Shown: positions 31,910 through 38,528 of the stretch, in pieces
Position numbering within the stretch: the first letter of the stretch is position 1
Layout: each line of letters starts with the position of its first letter
NCBI GenBank assembly: GCA_029261695.1
Contig: JAJDAV010000081.1
Span: forward strand, 1 to 38,528
Source: Nitrospinaceae bacterium
GTDB lineage: Bacteria; Nitrospinota; Nitrospinia; Nitrospinales; VA-1
DNA length: 38,528 bases
Direction of reading: 5' to 3'
Translations under genes and position numbers: made by a program
Notes under the pieces: model-generated
What the model was told of the DNA's origin: nothing
Databases searched by the model: none
Seen by the model: the letters and a program-made list of their open reading frames with translations, nothing else

Positions 31910-32458
31910 ATGGAAGAAAATTTACCACAAAAGACAGAACAACAACCGCCGGAAAAAGCGGAACAACAACTGCCGGAAAAAGCGGAACAACAACTGCCAG
32001 TAAAAAAAGATGACAAACCTAAAAGGTTTGTTGAAAAAGGCCGCGATGTTGTGTTCGATAGCAAAACCCGTCTCTACTGGTTGAAAAAAGATTCATGGCA
32101 GGATAAGGGGAAATTTTTTAACTGGCATGAAGCTGTTACCTTTGCAGAAAATAAAAATTTGCGAAAAATAGGGGGGTTCGAGGACTGGAGGCTTCCTAAT
32201 ATCGACGAAGCTACTTCTCTATATGATGAAAATTTTGAGGTTCCGGGAAAGGGCGGTACAAATCTTCATGTTGATCCTATTTTCCCTGAAGGGGCTTTTA
32301 AAACTGGGTGGATCGCTGGGGATACTTCAACAAGGAGACCTCGGTTTGATTATTGTGAAGGGAAGGTTGTGAGCGTGGAAGAGTATTCCTTTGGCTCAGT
32401 ACGGATTTGCCGAAAAGACACGGTAATAAAAAAACAAGTCGCTCCACGAAGAAAGTAA
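31910..32458 (+). CDS. DUF1566 protein with Gln/Pro repeat tail
   Basis: The protein (182 aa) begins with a low-complexity region of three 8-residue repeats (EQQPPEKA, EQQLPEKA, EQQLPVKK) and then a DUF1566 domain (about 42-172): VVFDSKTRLYWLKKDSW, GFEDWRLPNIDEATSLYDE, HVDPIFPEGAFKTGWIAG and VRICRKD. The domain is divergent: the opening DNGDGT motif is lost (KGRDVVFD). A basic tail closes it (KKQVAPRRK). There is no signal peptide. The repeat is visible at DNA level as 24-bp units. The next gene starts 6 nt downstream. Confidence 0.8.
   Translation: MEENLPQKTEQQPPEKAEQQLPEKAEQQLPVKKDDKPKRFVEKGRDVVFDSKTRLYWLKKDSWQDKGKFFNWHEAVTFAENKNLRKIGGFEDWRLPNIDEATSLYDENFEVPGKGGTNLHVDPIFPEGAFKTGWIAGDTSTRRPRFDYCEGKVVSVEEYSFGSVRICRKDTVIKKQVAPRRK
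31937..32007 (+). repeat. 24-bp tandem repeat inside a DUF1566 gene
   Basis: Three near-identical 24-bp units begin at 31937, 31961 and 31985 (GAACAACAACYGCCGGAAAA type). The first two differ by one base in the shown part; the third is degenerate at its 3' end. The length keeps the reading frame, so copy number could vary without breaking the gene. Confidence 0.85.
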
Positions 32459-32464
32459 CTCCTT

Positions 32465-33346
32465 ATGACAGAATCAACAAAGCTAAAGTACATTGATAAT
32501 GGCGATGGCACTGTGACAGATGCCAAGCACGGAATCATGTGGATGAAAAACGACACTTGGTTGGAGTTGGGCGAACTAATTACTTGGCATGACAGCTTGG
32601 AGCTTGCTCGTAAAAAGAACGAAGAAAAGTTTGCCGGCTATAACAATTGGCGAATTCCTTCGGCTTCGGAAGCCAAATACCTATTCGACTTGGAAACCAC
32701 CAATACAGATGTTGAAGGATGCGAAATTCATATCGACCCTGTCTTTCCAGCTGGGTGTGGATTCACAACTTGGACCAGCCAGACCCGGGGTGCTAAAGCG
32801 GCCATGTCTTATGATTTTCGATCGGACTATGAATATTGGCTTGCAAAAGAGAACGATGGCTTCCCCAGTGCCGTTCGGTTGGTTAGGGCCGATGAGAGTG
32901 AGGAAGAAGACCCCGAATTCATCCGAATCGAAAAAAGAAAAGACGGGACGATTGTAGACCATAAAACAGGCCTTCTTTGGAAAGCAGACGACTCTTATAT
33001 GGATTTAGATAAGTGGGTGACTTGGGAAGAAGCGAAAACTTATATGATTGAGTTAAACCGGAAACAGTTTGCCGGTTATCAAGACTGGAGAATGCCAACA
33101 CGAAAAGAGGCTCAATCCATTTATGATCCCTCTAATCCTATAACAGACAATTATGGTGATACGATATTTCTGCTTAAGGGGTTTTCCCCAGGAGCTGGGC
33201 AGACATCTTGGACTAAAACTTTACACAAGACCGAAAGGGGGACGGCTATTCGGTTTCATTATTATAATGGTGATTTTAAGTGGAATCCAATGGGTTTGAG
33301 AAGTCATGGGGTGCGAGCTGTCCGTAACTTGGATAAAGATTCTTGA
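32465..33346 (+). CDS. Tandem double-DUF1566 protein
   Basis: The 293-residue protein contains two complete DUF1566 domains. The first (about 8-142) has YIDNGDGTVTDAKHGIMWM, YNNWRIPSASEAKYLFDL, HIDPVFPAGCGFTTWTSQ and VRLVRAD. The second (about 155-290) has KRKDGTIVDHKTGLLWKAD, YQDWRMPTRKEAQSIYDP, GAGQTSWTK and VRAVRNL. An acidic linker (ESEEEDPEF) joins them. It is the only two-domain copy and probably arose by duplication or gene fusion within the array. There is no signal peptide. Confidence 0.88.
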   Translation: MTESTKLKYIDNGDGTVTDAKHGIMWMKNDTWLELGELITWHDSLELARKKNEEKFAGYNNWRIPSASEAKYLFDLETTNTDVEGCEIHIDPVFPAGCGFTTWTSQTRGAKAAMSYDFRSDYEYWLAKENDGFPSAVRLVRADESEEEDPEFIRIEKRKDGTIVDHKTGLLWKADDSYMDLDKWVTWEEAKTYMIELNRKQFAGYQDWRMPTRKEAQSIYDPSNPITDNYGDTIFLLKGFSPGAGQTSWTKTLHKTERGTAIRFHYYNGDFKWNPMGLRSHGVRAVRNLDKDS

Positions 33347-33354
33347 GCGAAAGT

Positions 33355-33816
33355 ATGAGCGAAAACCCTGAAAACAAATCCGAAGAACGGTTCGTTGAAG
33401 GTGATAGCGATACGATAATTGATTGCGCAAAGCGACTGGTTTGGCTGAAGCAGGACACTTGGCAGGTTACCGGAAAATGGATGAGCCAGCTTCAAGTTAG
33501 AGAGTTTGCTGAGGTGTTGAATAGAAAACGGTTTGCCGGATTTTCTAACTGGCGGTTGCCAACAGCAAATGAAGCAAAAAGCCTTTTTGATAAGAACTCG
33601 AAAAACTCAGATAATTCCGGGCAAGCAATTTTCTTGTCAGAATTGTTCGATTCGGGATGTGGGTTTCTATGCTGGACCAGTGACATAAGACATAAAGTAC
33701 AAGGTGTCCGTTTAAGTTTTCGAAAAGGGGTAACCATGTATGATGATATCTATCGAACTTCAAGAGGTGCTTCGCGTCTGGTTCGAGATATAGAGAAAAA
33801 TGATGATTTAATCTGA
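33355..33816 (+). CDS. DUF1566 protein, cytoplasmic
   Basis: I prefer the ATG at 33355 (MSENPENKSEE, 153 aa) to the tracked TTG at 33343, although that TTG overlaps the previous stop in the coupled TTGA style. The domain has SDTIIDCAKRLVWLKQDTW, FSNWRLPTANEAKSLFDK, LFDSGCGFLCWTSD and SRLVRDIE. The opening motif is again degenerate (EGDSDT). There is no signal peptide. It is followed by the last DUF1566 gene after 34 nt. Confidence 0.83.
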   Translation: MSENPENKSEERFVEGDSDTIIDCAKRLVWLKQDTWQVTGKWMSQLQVREFAEVLNRKRFAGFSNWRLPTANEAKSLFDKNSKNSDNSGQAIFLSELFDSGCGFLCWTSDIRHKVQGVRLSFRKGVTMYDDIYRTSRGASRLVRDIEKNDDLI

Positions 33817-33850
33817 ATTTTTTCGGATTTAGAATTTTAAGGAGCAGCAA

Positions 33851-34342
33851 TTGGAAGCAGAGAAAAGATTTGTCGATAATGGAGACGGAACTGTTACCGA
33901 TCTGGAAACAAAACTAATGTGGAAGCAGACGGATTCGTTTCAGGACACGAGCCAATGGACGAACTGGTTCAAGGCGCAAGAATATATTCGTAGTCTGGAA
34001 CTTAAGAAATTCGCAGGTTATACAGATTGGAGAATGCCTACTTTAGAAGAGGCCGAAAGCCTTCATGATGAGAACCATTGTATTAAGGATATGGATCGAA
34101 TGGATATTTTCATCAGCGAAGCATTTTCTCCCGGGGGCGGCTTTACTTCTTGGACCTCAAATGAGATGCCGCATTCAACAGCGGTGATTTTTTATTATCG
34201 TTACGGCCATGCCAATTCAAACCACAAAGAAGATATTACAAAAGACTCGGTTCGTGCGGTTCGTGATGTAGAAAAACGTGAAAGAGACAGAGGGGTTCTG
34301 AAAAAGTTCCCTGGTTTCTCTGATTCTCCTCTTCCGCGCTGA
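33851..34342 (+). CDS. DUF1566 protein, cytoplasmic
   Basis: The 163-residue protein has a well-conserved domain: RFVDNGDGTVTDLETKLMWKQTDS, YTDWRMPTLEEAESLHDE, AFSPGGGFTSWTSNE and VRAVRDVEK. A basic 20-residue tail follows. It starts with TTG (33851), clearly supported by AAGGAG 6 nt upstream. It is the last DUF1566 copy of the array; about 100 nt follow before the SEC-C gene. Confidence 0.85.
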   Translation: MEAEKRFVDNGDGTVTDLETKLMWKQTDSFQDTSQWTNWFKAQEYIRSLELKKFAGYTDWRMPTLEEAESLHDENHCIKDMDRMDIFISEAFSPGGGFTSWTSNEMPHSTAVIFYYRYGHANSNHKEDITKDSVRAVRDVEKRERDRGVLKKFPGFSDSPLPR

Positions 34343-34446
34343 TATTGGTTTTAAAAAGGAATGAGTATTTATTAGCAACGATCGATTCTGTTGATGCGGA
34401 ATGGTTTTAATTTTTGTGAAGGGAAATTATCATCGAAAGCTATAAG

Positions 34447-35268
34447 GTGGTTAACAAGCAGGAAAGTGAAAACTCGGTACTAACCTATCGTTTCGAAGAA
34501 GAGGATTACAGAAGTACCTATATCCTTGAGGACTATTATCATACGAGCCCCTTCTTTGATTACAATTATGTTGTTGTCTATTTGCGTGATAAGGACAACA
34601 TAAAAAATTCATTTGCCTTTCAAGTTAATTTCAATAAAACCTTTAATACAATTCCTGACCATCCTAAACTCACCGAAGTGCAGACTCAGATAGCCAAAGG
34701 TTTTGCTAAAAATGCTGCGGATGAGTTGATTCTACTATTTAAGCAAAGAGCTGTTGAAGCAAAAGCGTATGGTGAAAAAAACCCGATGACTTATCTGGAG
34801 TTTGAGCCTGGCCGTTTTTTTAATTATATTGAATTGCTTCCCAAAACGAAGGAGATGTTGGATTTTAATTATGGTGATGATCAGTATTTCGCCGAAGATT
34901 CTTATGATATCGATCCTAGAAATGATAATAAATGTTTGCAACTGGCCTTTTTTAAGTTTCAGTTAGATAACGCAGACCAAGCCCCCATTTTTTCTACGAC
35001 TTATTATTTTGATGAAGAAATAAGGGAAAGGGAGGATGCAAAACTATCTCCTAAAAATAGCGATATGCTGATTGCGATGAATCAGTTTATTCCAGATTTA
35101 AATGATCGACTGAAAAAGAGATATAAGAATGCAAAAAAACTCGGCAAAGAGCTTCTTGAAAGTCAAGCTCCCGTGGAAGTCCGACAGGAAAAAGCAAAAC
35201 CTAACGAGCCTTGTCCATGTGGTTCGGGTAAAAAATATAAGAAATGTTGTGCGTTAATGTTGAATTGA
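34447..35268 (+). CDS. Protein with C-terminal SEC-C zinc motif
   Basis: The C-terminus PNEPCPCGSGKKYKKCC (about 250-268) of this 273-residue protein is a SEC-C motif, the zinc-binding tail first seen in SecA that contacts SecB or the ribosome. The rest is an unassigned, aromatic- and acidic-rich region (residues 1-230). The start is uncertain: the tracked GTG at 34447 has only a weak site, while the frame is open upstream to 34420. An ATT at 34426 would sit just after AAGGG, so a rare start is possible. There is no signal peptide. It lies between the DUF1566 array and a parvulin gene, hinting at a protein-handling role. Confidence 0.7.
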   Translation: MVNKQESENSVLTYRFEEEDYRSTYILEDYYHTSPFFDYNYVVVYLRDKDNIKNSFAFQVNFNKTFNTIPDHPKLTEVQTQIAKGFAKNAADELILLFKQRAVEAKAYGEKNPMTYLEFEPGRFFNYIELLPKTKEMLDFNYGDDQYFAEDSYDIDPRNDNKCLQLAFFKFQLDNADQAPIFSTTYYFDEEIREREDAKLSPKNSDMLIAMNQFIPDLNDRLKKRYKNAKKLGKELLESQAPVEVRQEKAKPNEPCPCGSGKKYKKCCALMLN

Positions 35269-35316
35269 TTTTTTAATAAACCATTGAGGCTTGTCCTCAT
35301 TTACTGGTATTTAATA

Positions 35317-35889
35317 ATGGCAAAAGAAAGAAAAGTTAAAAAAGTTCAAGCCCGACATATTCTTGTAGGCTCGAAGGAGCTTGCTGAGGAATTGAAGGTG
35401 AAAATAGATGAGGGCGCAGAGTTTACAAAGTTAGCAGAAGAGCATAGTGAGTGCCCCTCTAAAAAGCGCGGTGGTGATCTGGGCTGGTTTGGTAAGGGAG
35501 CTATGGTTCGCCCTTTTGAGGTAGCTGCATTCACAGCGCAGGAAGGGGATGTCGTTGGCCCCGTTAACACCGAGTTTGGTTGGCATTTGATTTATGTTTA
35601 TGAAATTCAAGAAGACGTTGATGCTGACGCCGGACCTCCAACTGGAGATGAAGATGCGGATGAAGATACTTTACGTCTGGTAGCAGAGAACTACGCTCAT
35701 GAATTTATGATGTTGGGTTATACCAGTAAAAAGGTATTGAGTCTTTTTACCAGCCCTCATTTTAAATCAGCGAACACTGTATATAATATTCTCGGGGTAG
35801 ATGCTATTAATGAAGTAATAGCGCAGGTTTTTGGACAAAAAGTTGAGAAGTCAGAAAGTTCGAAATCGGAAGAAGAAACCCAAAAATAG
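35317..35889 (+). CDS. Cytoplasmic parvulin-type peptidyl-prolyl isomerase
   Basis: The start is taken as the ATG at 35317 (MAKERKVKKVQARHIL, 190 aa); the tracked TTG at 35284 adds an unlikely hydrophobic lead. Residues about 7-95 are a rotamase (PpiC) domain: VQARHILVGSKELAEEL, FTKLAEEHSECPSKKRGGDLGWFGKGAMV, PVNTEFGWHLIYV. It catalyses cis-trans isomerisation of proline bonds. Unlike SurA and PrsA it has no signal peptide, so it works in the cytoplasm. The C-terminal ~90 residues are acidic and then helical, and specific to this protein. It ends the island's plus-strand genes. Confidence 0.9.
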   Translation: MAKERKVKKVQARHILVGSKELAEELKVKIDEGAEFTKLAEEHSECPSKKRGGDLGWFGKGAMVRPFEVAAFTAQEGDVVGPVNTEFGWHLIYVYEIQEDVDADAGPPTGDEDADEDTLRLVAENYAHEFMMLGYTSKKVLSLFTSPHFKSANTVYNILGVDAINEVIAQVFGQKVEKSESSKSEEETQK

Positions 35890-35904
35890 AGTAAACCAGA
35901 AATT

Positions 35905-35943
35905 AAAAAAGCGTGGTCCCCTCAAAGGGAGCCACGCTTTTTT
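35905..35943. terminator. Bidirectional terminator between ppiC and serA
   Basis: AAAAAAGCGTGG (35905-35916) pairs with CCACGCTTTTTT (35932-35943), with CCC/GGG continuing inward around CTCAAA. A-run and T-run flank both sides, so it can end both the island transcript and the convergent serA transcript. Confidence 0.92.
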
Positions 35944-35963
35944 TGTATGCGCTACTATTTGTA

Positions 35964-37544
35964 TTAAAGTGTAACGCTGTGAACGTTAACGATATTAGCT
36001 GTTTCTCGCAGTTCCTGCACTGTTTCTTGGGTTGGTGGGCCATCAATATTGATGATTGCCACTGCTTTTCCACCATCTTCCACCCTTCCAAGATGGAAGC
36101 CTGCAATATTAAGATTATGTTTACCGAGAATATTTCCCAGATTGCCAATTACGCCAGGAACATCCGTATTATTCAGCACCAACATGTTTTTTGATAGAAC
36201 GGCTTCAAGGCTATATTCTTCGAGCTGGACAATCCTGGAATCGCCTTTCCCGAAAATGCTTCCTGTCACCCGATGGGTTCCATTTTGTGTGGTTACTTGA
36301 ACTTGTACGGTGCTGGTGTATTCGTGGACTTCATTGCTTTTTGATTCCTGAATTTCAACTCCTCTTTCTTTGGCAATGAAAGGTGCGTTGACCATATTAA
36401 CGCCATCAATAGATCTGTTGAGCAGTCCCTTTATTATCGCTATTGAGATGGGTTCCACAGTCAGACCGGCCACTTCCCCGTTGTATTGAATTTCGATACG
36501 GGTGAGGGCCCCATCTATTATCTGGGATAAAAAGCTCCCCAGATCTTCACCTAATACAAGGTAGGGATTGATTTGTGCCAGAGTCTCGGCATCGATGGAA
36601 GGCACATTGACTGCATTACGAACATTGCCTTCTTTCAAGAAATCTTTTATTTGATCGCAAATAGCGATGGCCACTTTTACTTGGGCTTCTCCAGTGGACG
36701 CTCCCAAATGTGGAGTACATGTGATTTCATCTACTTTTAGTAGTGGGCTTTCCAAATCCAAAGGTTCTTTTGAATAAACATCTAATGCAGCTCGTGCCAC
36801 TTTCTTTTCTTTAATAGCTTCTATCAGAGCATCATCATCGATCAAACTACCGCGTGCGCAATTTACAATGCGGATGCCGGGTTTCATTTGGTTGAATTCT
36901 TCTTTTCCTAAAAGTGCTTTTCCATCAGCGAGCCCAGGAGTGTGAAGGGTGAGGAAGTCAGCTCTTCCCAGTAAATCTTTCATCTCAACAAGTTCTACAC
37001 CTGCTTTTTCAGCACGCTCCTGAGAGATGTATGGATCATGGACAATTATCTTCATCTGGAAAGCGCGGGCACGATCTGCCACAATTGAACCTATCCGACC
37101 AAAACCTATAATTCCCAAAGTTTTTTGGTAAAGCTCAACGCCCATAAATTCTTTCGGAGCCCATTTTTCATTTTTTAGTTTCCAACTGGCCTGTGGAATG
37201 TTTCGAGAAATGGACAATAATAAGGCCATCGTATGCTCTGCTGTAGTAATCATATTTCCTTCAGGAGCATTCATTACAATCACGCCTTTTTGTCCTGCTG
37301 CATCGAGGTCAATATTGTCTACGCCAATACCGGCTCTTCCTATTACTTTTAAATTTGTAGCGGCCTCAATGATTTCTGCTACCACTTTGGTGGCACTTCG
37401 GACAATCAAACCATCATATTCAGGTATAATTTTGATCAGTTCTTCCTTAGAGAGTCCGGTGTTTACATCTACCTCCAGGCCTGATTCTTTTTCGAGGATC
37501 TCAACTCCGGCTGGGGAGAGGTTGTCTGAAACTAAAACTTTCAT
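35964..37544 (-). CDS. serA: D-3-phosphoglycerate dehydrogenase
   Basis: The 526-residue protein is a long-form SerA. The catalytic NAD-binding part (1-310) contains GRAGIGVDNID, GIIGFGRIGSIVADRA, NCARGSLIDDDALIEAI and CTPHLGAST. An ASB-type regulatory domain (about 320-450) and an ACT domain (about 455-526: LVLNNTDVPGVIGNLGNILGKHNLNIAGFHLGR) follow. It oxidises 3-phosphoglycerate in the first step of serine synthesis; the ACT domain suggests feedback by serine. The ribosome site TTGGAG is well placed. serC lies 193 nt upstream on the same strand, so the next pathway enzyme is encoded beside it. Confidence 0.97.
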   Translation of the reverse strand: MKVLVSDNLSPAGVEILEKESGLEVDVNTGLSKEELIKIIPEYDGLIVRSATKVVAEIIEAATNLKVIGRAGIGVDNIDLDAAGQKGVIVMNAPEGNMITTAEHTMALLLSISRNIPQASWKLKNEKWAPKEFMGVELYQKTLGIIGFGRIGSIVADRARAFQMKIIVHDPYISQERAEKAGVELVEMKDLLGRADFLTLHTPGLADGKALLGKEEFNQMKPGIRIVNCARGSLIDDDALIEAIKEKKVARAALDVYSKEPLDLESPLLKVDEITCTPHLGASTGEAQVKVAIAICDQIKDFLKEGNVRNAVNVPSIDAETLAQINPYLVLGEDLGSFLSQIIDGALTRIEIQYNGEVAGLTVEPISIAIIKGLLNRSIDGVNMVNAPFIAKERGVEIQESKSNEVHEYTSTVQVQVTTQNGTHRVTGSIFGKGDSRIVQLEEYSLEAVLSKNMLVLNNTDVPGVIGNLGNILGKHNLNIAGFHLGRVEDGGKAVAIINIDGPPTQETVQELRETANIVNVHSVTL

Positions 37545-37580
37545 TTGTTAACTCCAAAACCCTCTAACGAGGGGTGTAGT

Positions 37581-37607
37581 GTTTAACCTTACAGTAAAAG
37601 GCTAAAC
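37581..37607. promoter_or_regulatory. Inverted repeat in the serC-serA gap
   Basis: GTTTAACCTT (37581-37590) and AAGGCTAAAC (37598-37607) pair with one mismatch around a 7-nt loop, about 40-60 nt before the serA start. A second short hairpin (CCTC-TAAC-GAGG) lies even closer to serA. They may form a leader structure or operator. Confidence 0.35.
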
Positions 37608-37737
37608 GTTATTAAATTTGCTTTTCTAGTCTTGACCACCCGCTAGGGTGACTCCAAAATCATCCTGCACTTTTTCTAACAACACCGTGATGAATCAGGC
37701 CGATAACATAAAATAGCCATAGATCAAAATATAAGTC

Positions 37738-38528
37738 TTAGGCCTTATGCTTTTCAAAATCTTTCATATAACCAATCAGAGCATCAACGCCAGCTTCAGG
37801 CATGGCGTTATAGATACTTGCTCGCATTCCTCCGACTGAACGATGACCTTTTAGGGTGGTTAATCCAAGATCCTCAGCGCCTGCTAAAAATTCTTTGTCT
37901 AAGTCGGCATTGGCCAGCACAAATGGCACATTCATCCAAGACCGCGAAGCTTTTTCCACGGGATTACTATAGAAACTCGAATTATCAATCGCGGCATACA
38001 ATTTATTGGCTTTGTTTTCGTTCAATTTTGCTATAGCGGAAAGCCCCCCTTGTTTTTTCATCCATTTGAAGACCAAACCCGCTAAATAGAGCGTATAGGT
38101 CGGAGGAGTATTCAGCATCGAATCCGCTTCAGCTTGTTGCGCGTAATCGAAAACACTCGGGGTCGTGGGTAATGAATTCCCAATGAGATCATCGCGAACA
38201 ATTACTAACGTGACGCCCGCGGGTCCAATATTTTTTTGCGCACCCGCATAAATCAGCCCAAAACGATTCACATTCAATGGGCGGGAAAAAATCGTCGAGG
38301 AAAAATCGCCAACCAGTGGTACATCCCCGGTATCAGGAATCCAATGAAACTCCACACCACCGATTGTTTCGTTTGGAGTATAGTGCACATAAGCAGCATC
38401 TGAATTCAAAGACCAGTTCTCAAAGGGAGGAATGGTGGTGAATTTATCAGCTTCAGAGGAAGCCGCAACGTTCACCTCGCAATATTTTTTTGCCTCACTA
38501 ATGGCTTTCTTACCCCAAGCACCAGTCC
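37738..38528 (-). CDS. serC: Phosphoserine aminotransferase, 5'-truncated by the window edge
   Basis: The frame stays open past the tracked start to the window end (TGAWGKKAISEAKKY), so the 5' third of the gene is missing. Visible motifs are AYVHYTPNETIGGVEFHW, VGDFSSTIFSRPLNV, the PLP-lysine segment YAGAQKNIGPAGVT, and the C-terminal KGHRSVGGMRASIYNAMPEAGVDAL, all typical of SerC. It converts 3-phosphohydroxypyruvate, the SerA product, to phosphoserine. The gene precedes serA in the same direction. Confidence 0.97.
   Translation of the reverse strand, partial: TGAWGKKAISEAKKYCEVNVAASSEADKFTTIPPFENWSLNSDAAYVHYTPNETIGGVEFHWIPDTGDVPLVGDFSSTIFSRPLNVNRFGLIYAGAQKNIGPAGVTLVIVRDDLIGNSLPTTPSVFDYAQQAEADSMLNTPPTYTLYLAGLVFKWMKKQGGLSAIAKLNENKANKLYAAIDNSSFYSNPVEKASRSWMNVPFVLANADLDKEFLAGAEDLGLTTLKGHRSVGGMRASIYNAMPEAGVDALIGYMKDFEKHKA

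Noticed and set aside
31937-32007. Short CRISPR or integron-like repeat
   Set aside because: The 24-bp units are directly adjacent, in frame and coding.
26783-34342. Diversity-generating retroelement with DUF1566 and SUMF1-like targets
   Set aside because: DUF1566 and FGE-like folds are known DGR targets, but no reverse transcriptase gene or template repeat was found in the window, and the copies differ throughout rather than in one adenine-linked segment.
35903-36194. Overlapping ORFs on both strands at the serA 3' end
   Set aside because: They run through the bidirectional terminator and are antisense or out of frame to serA.

Overview
The window reads as an AT-leaning bacterial chromosome segment with densely packed genes on both strands. 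The gene set suggests a Gram-negative bacterium, most likely of the Nitrospinota (Nitrospina-like) or deltaproteobacterial type. It includes the C-terminus of a B12-dependent ribonucleotide reductase, lipoproteins with TPR and SUMF1-like domains, DUF3179 and DUF362 proteins, a B12-binding radical SAM protein, and many DUF1566 (Lcl_C) and NHL-repeat proteins. That placement is inferred from gene content only. No rRNA, tRNA, CRISPR array, transposase or phage gene was seen.

Left part (1-9013): the tail of nrdJ (not in the ORF track) is followed by a hairpin-rich leader and a small periplasmic c-type cytochrome. Next come a secreted cupredoxin-like protein, a two-gene lipoprotein unit (TPR, then SUMF1-like without the catalytic cysteines), a membrane-anchored protein of unknown function and a methyltransferase. 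This part ends with a J-domain protein paired with a Sel1-repeat protein of about 19 repeats.

Middle part (9133-24555): a compact pstS-pstC-pstA-pstB phosphate importer operon joined by 4-nt overlaps, two TPR-type proteins and a DUF3179 protein. Then an ECF sigma factor / zinc-finger anti-sigma / msrB operon lies divergent from an ArsR-type regulator, followed by a DUF362 protein. A minus-strand block follows: radical SAM, trmN6-like and miaA. Here miaA runs in frame, with no stop, into a complete soluble lytic transglycosylase that still carries its own signal-peptide-like segment.

Right part (24900-35943): more than 10 kb of same-strand small genes, most without a recognised pathway. A good promoter overlapping a perfect inverted repeat starts it. 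Within it are a coiled-coil acidic protein, a six-repeat NHL propeller, eight DUF1566 proteins carrying nine domains, a TPR protein, a leucine-rich-repeat protein and a small secreted orphan with strong expression signals. A glutaredoxin-like UXX-star protein, a SEC-C-tailed protein and a cytoplasmic parvulin complete it. Several of these unrelated proteins share an acidic, low-complexity N-terminal tail and lack signal peptides. This DUF1566 island is the best candidate for an undescribed system. A bidirectional terminator closes it, followed by serA and the 5'-truncated serC on the minus strand.
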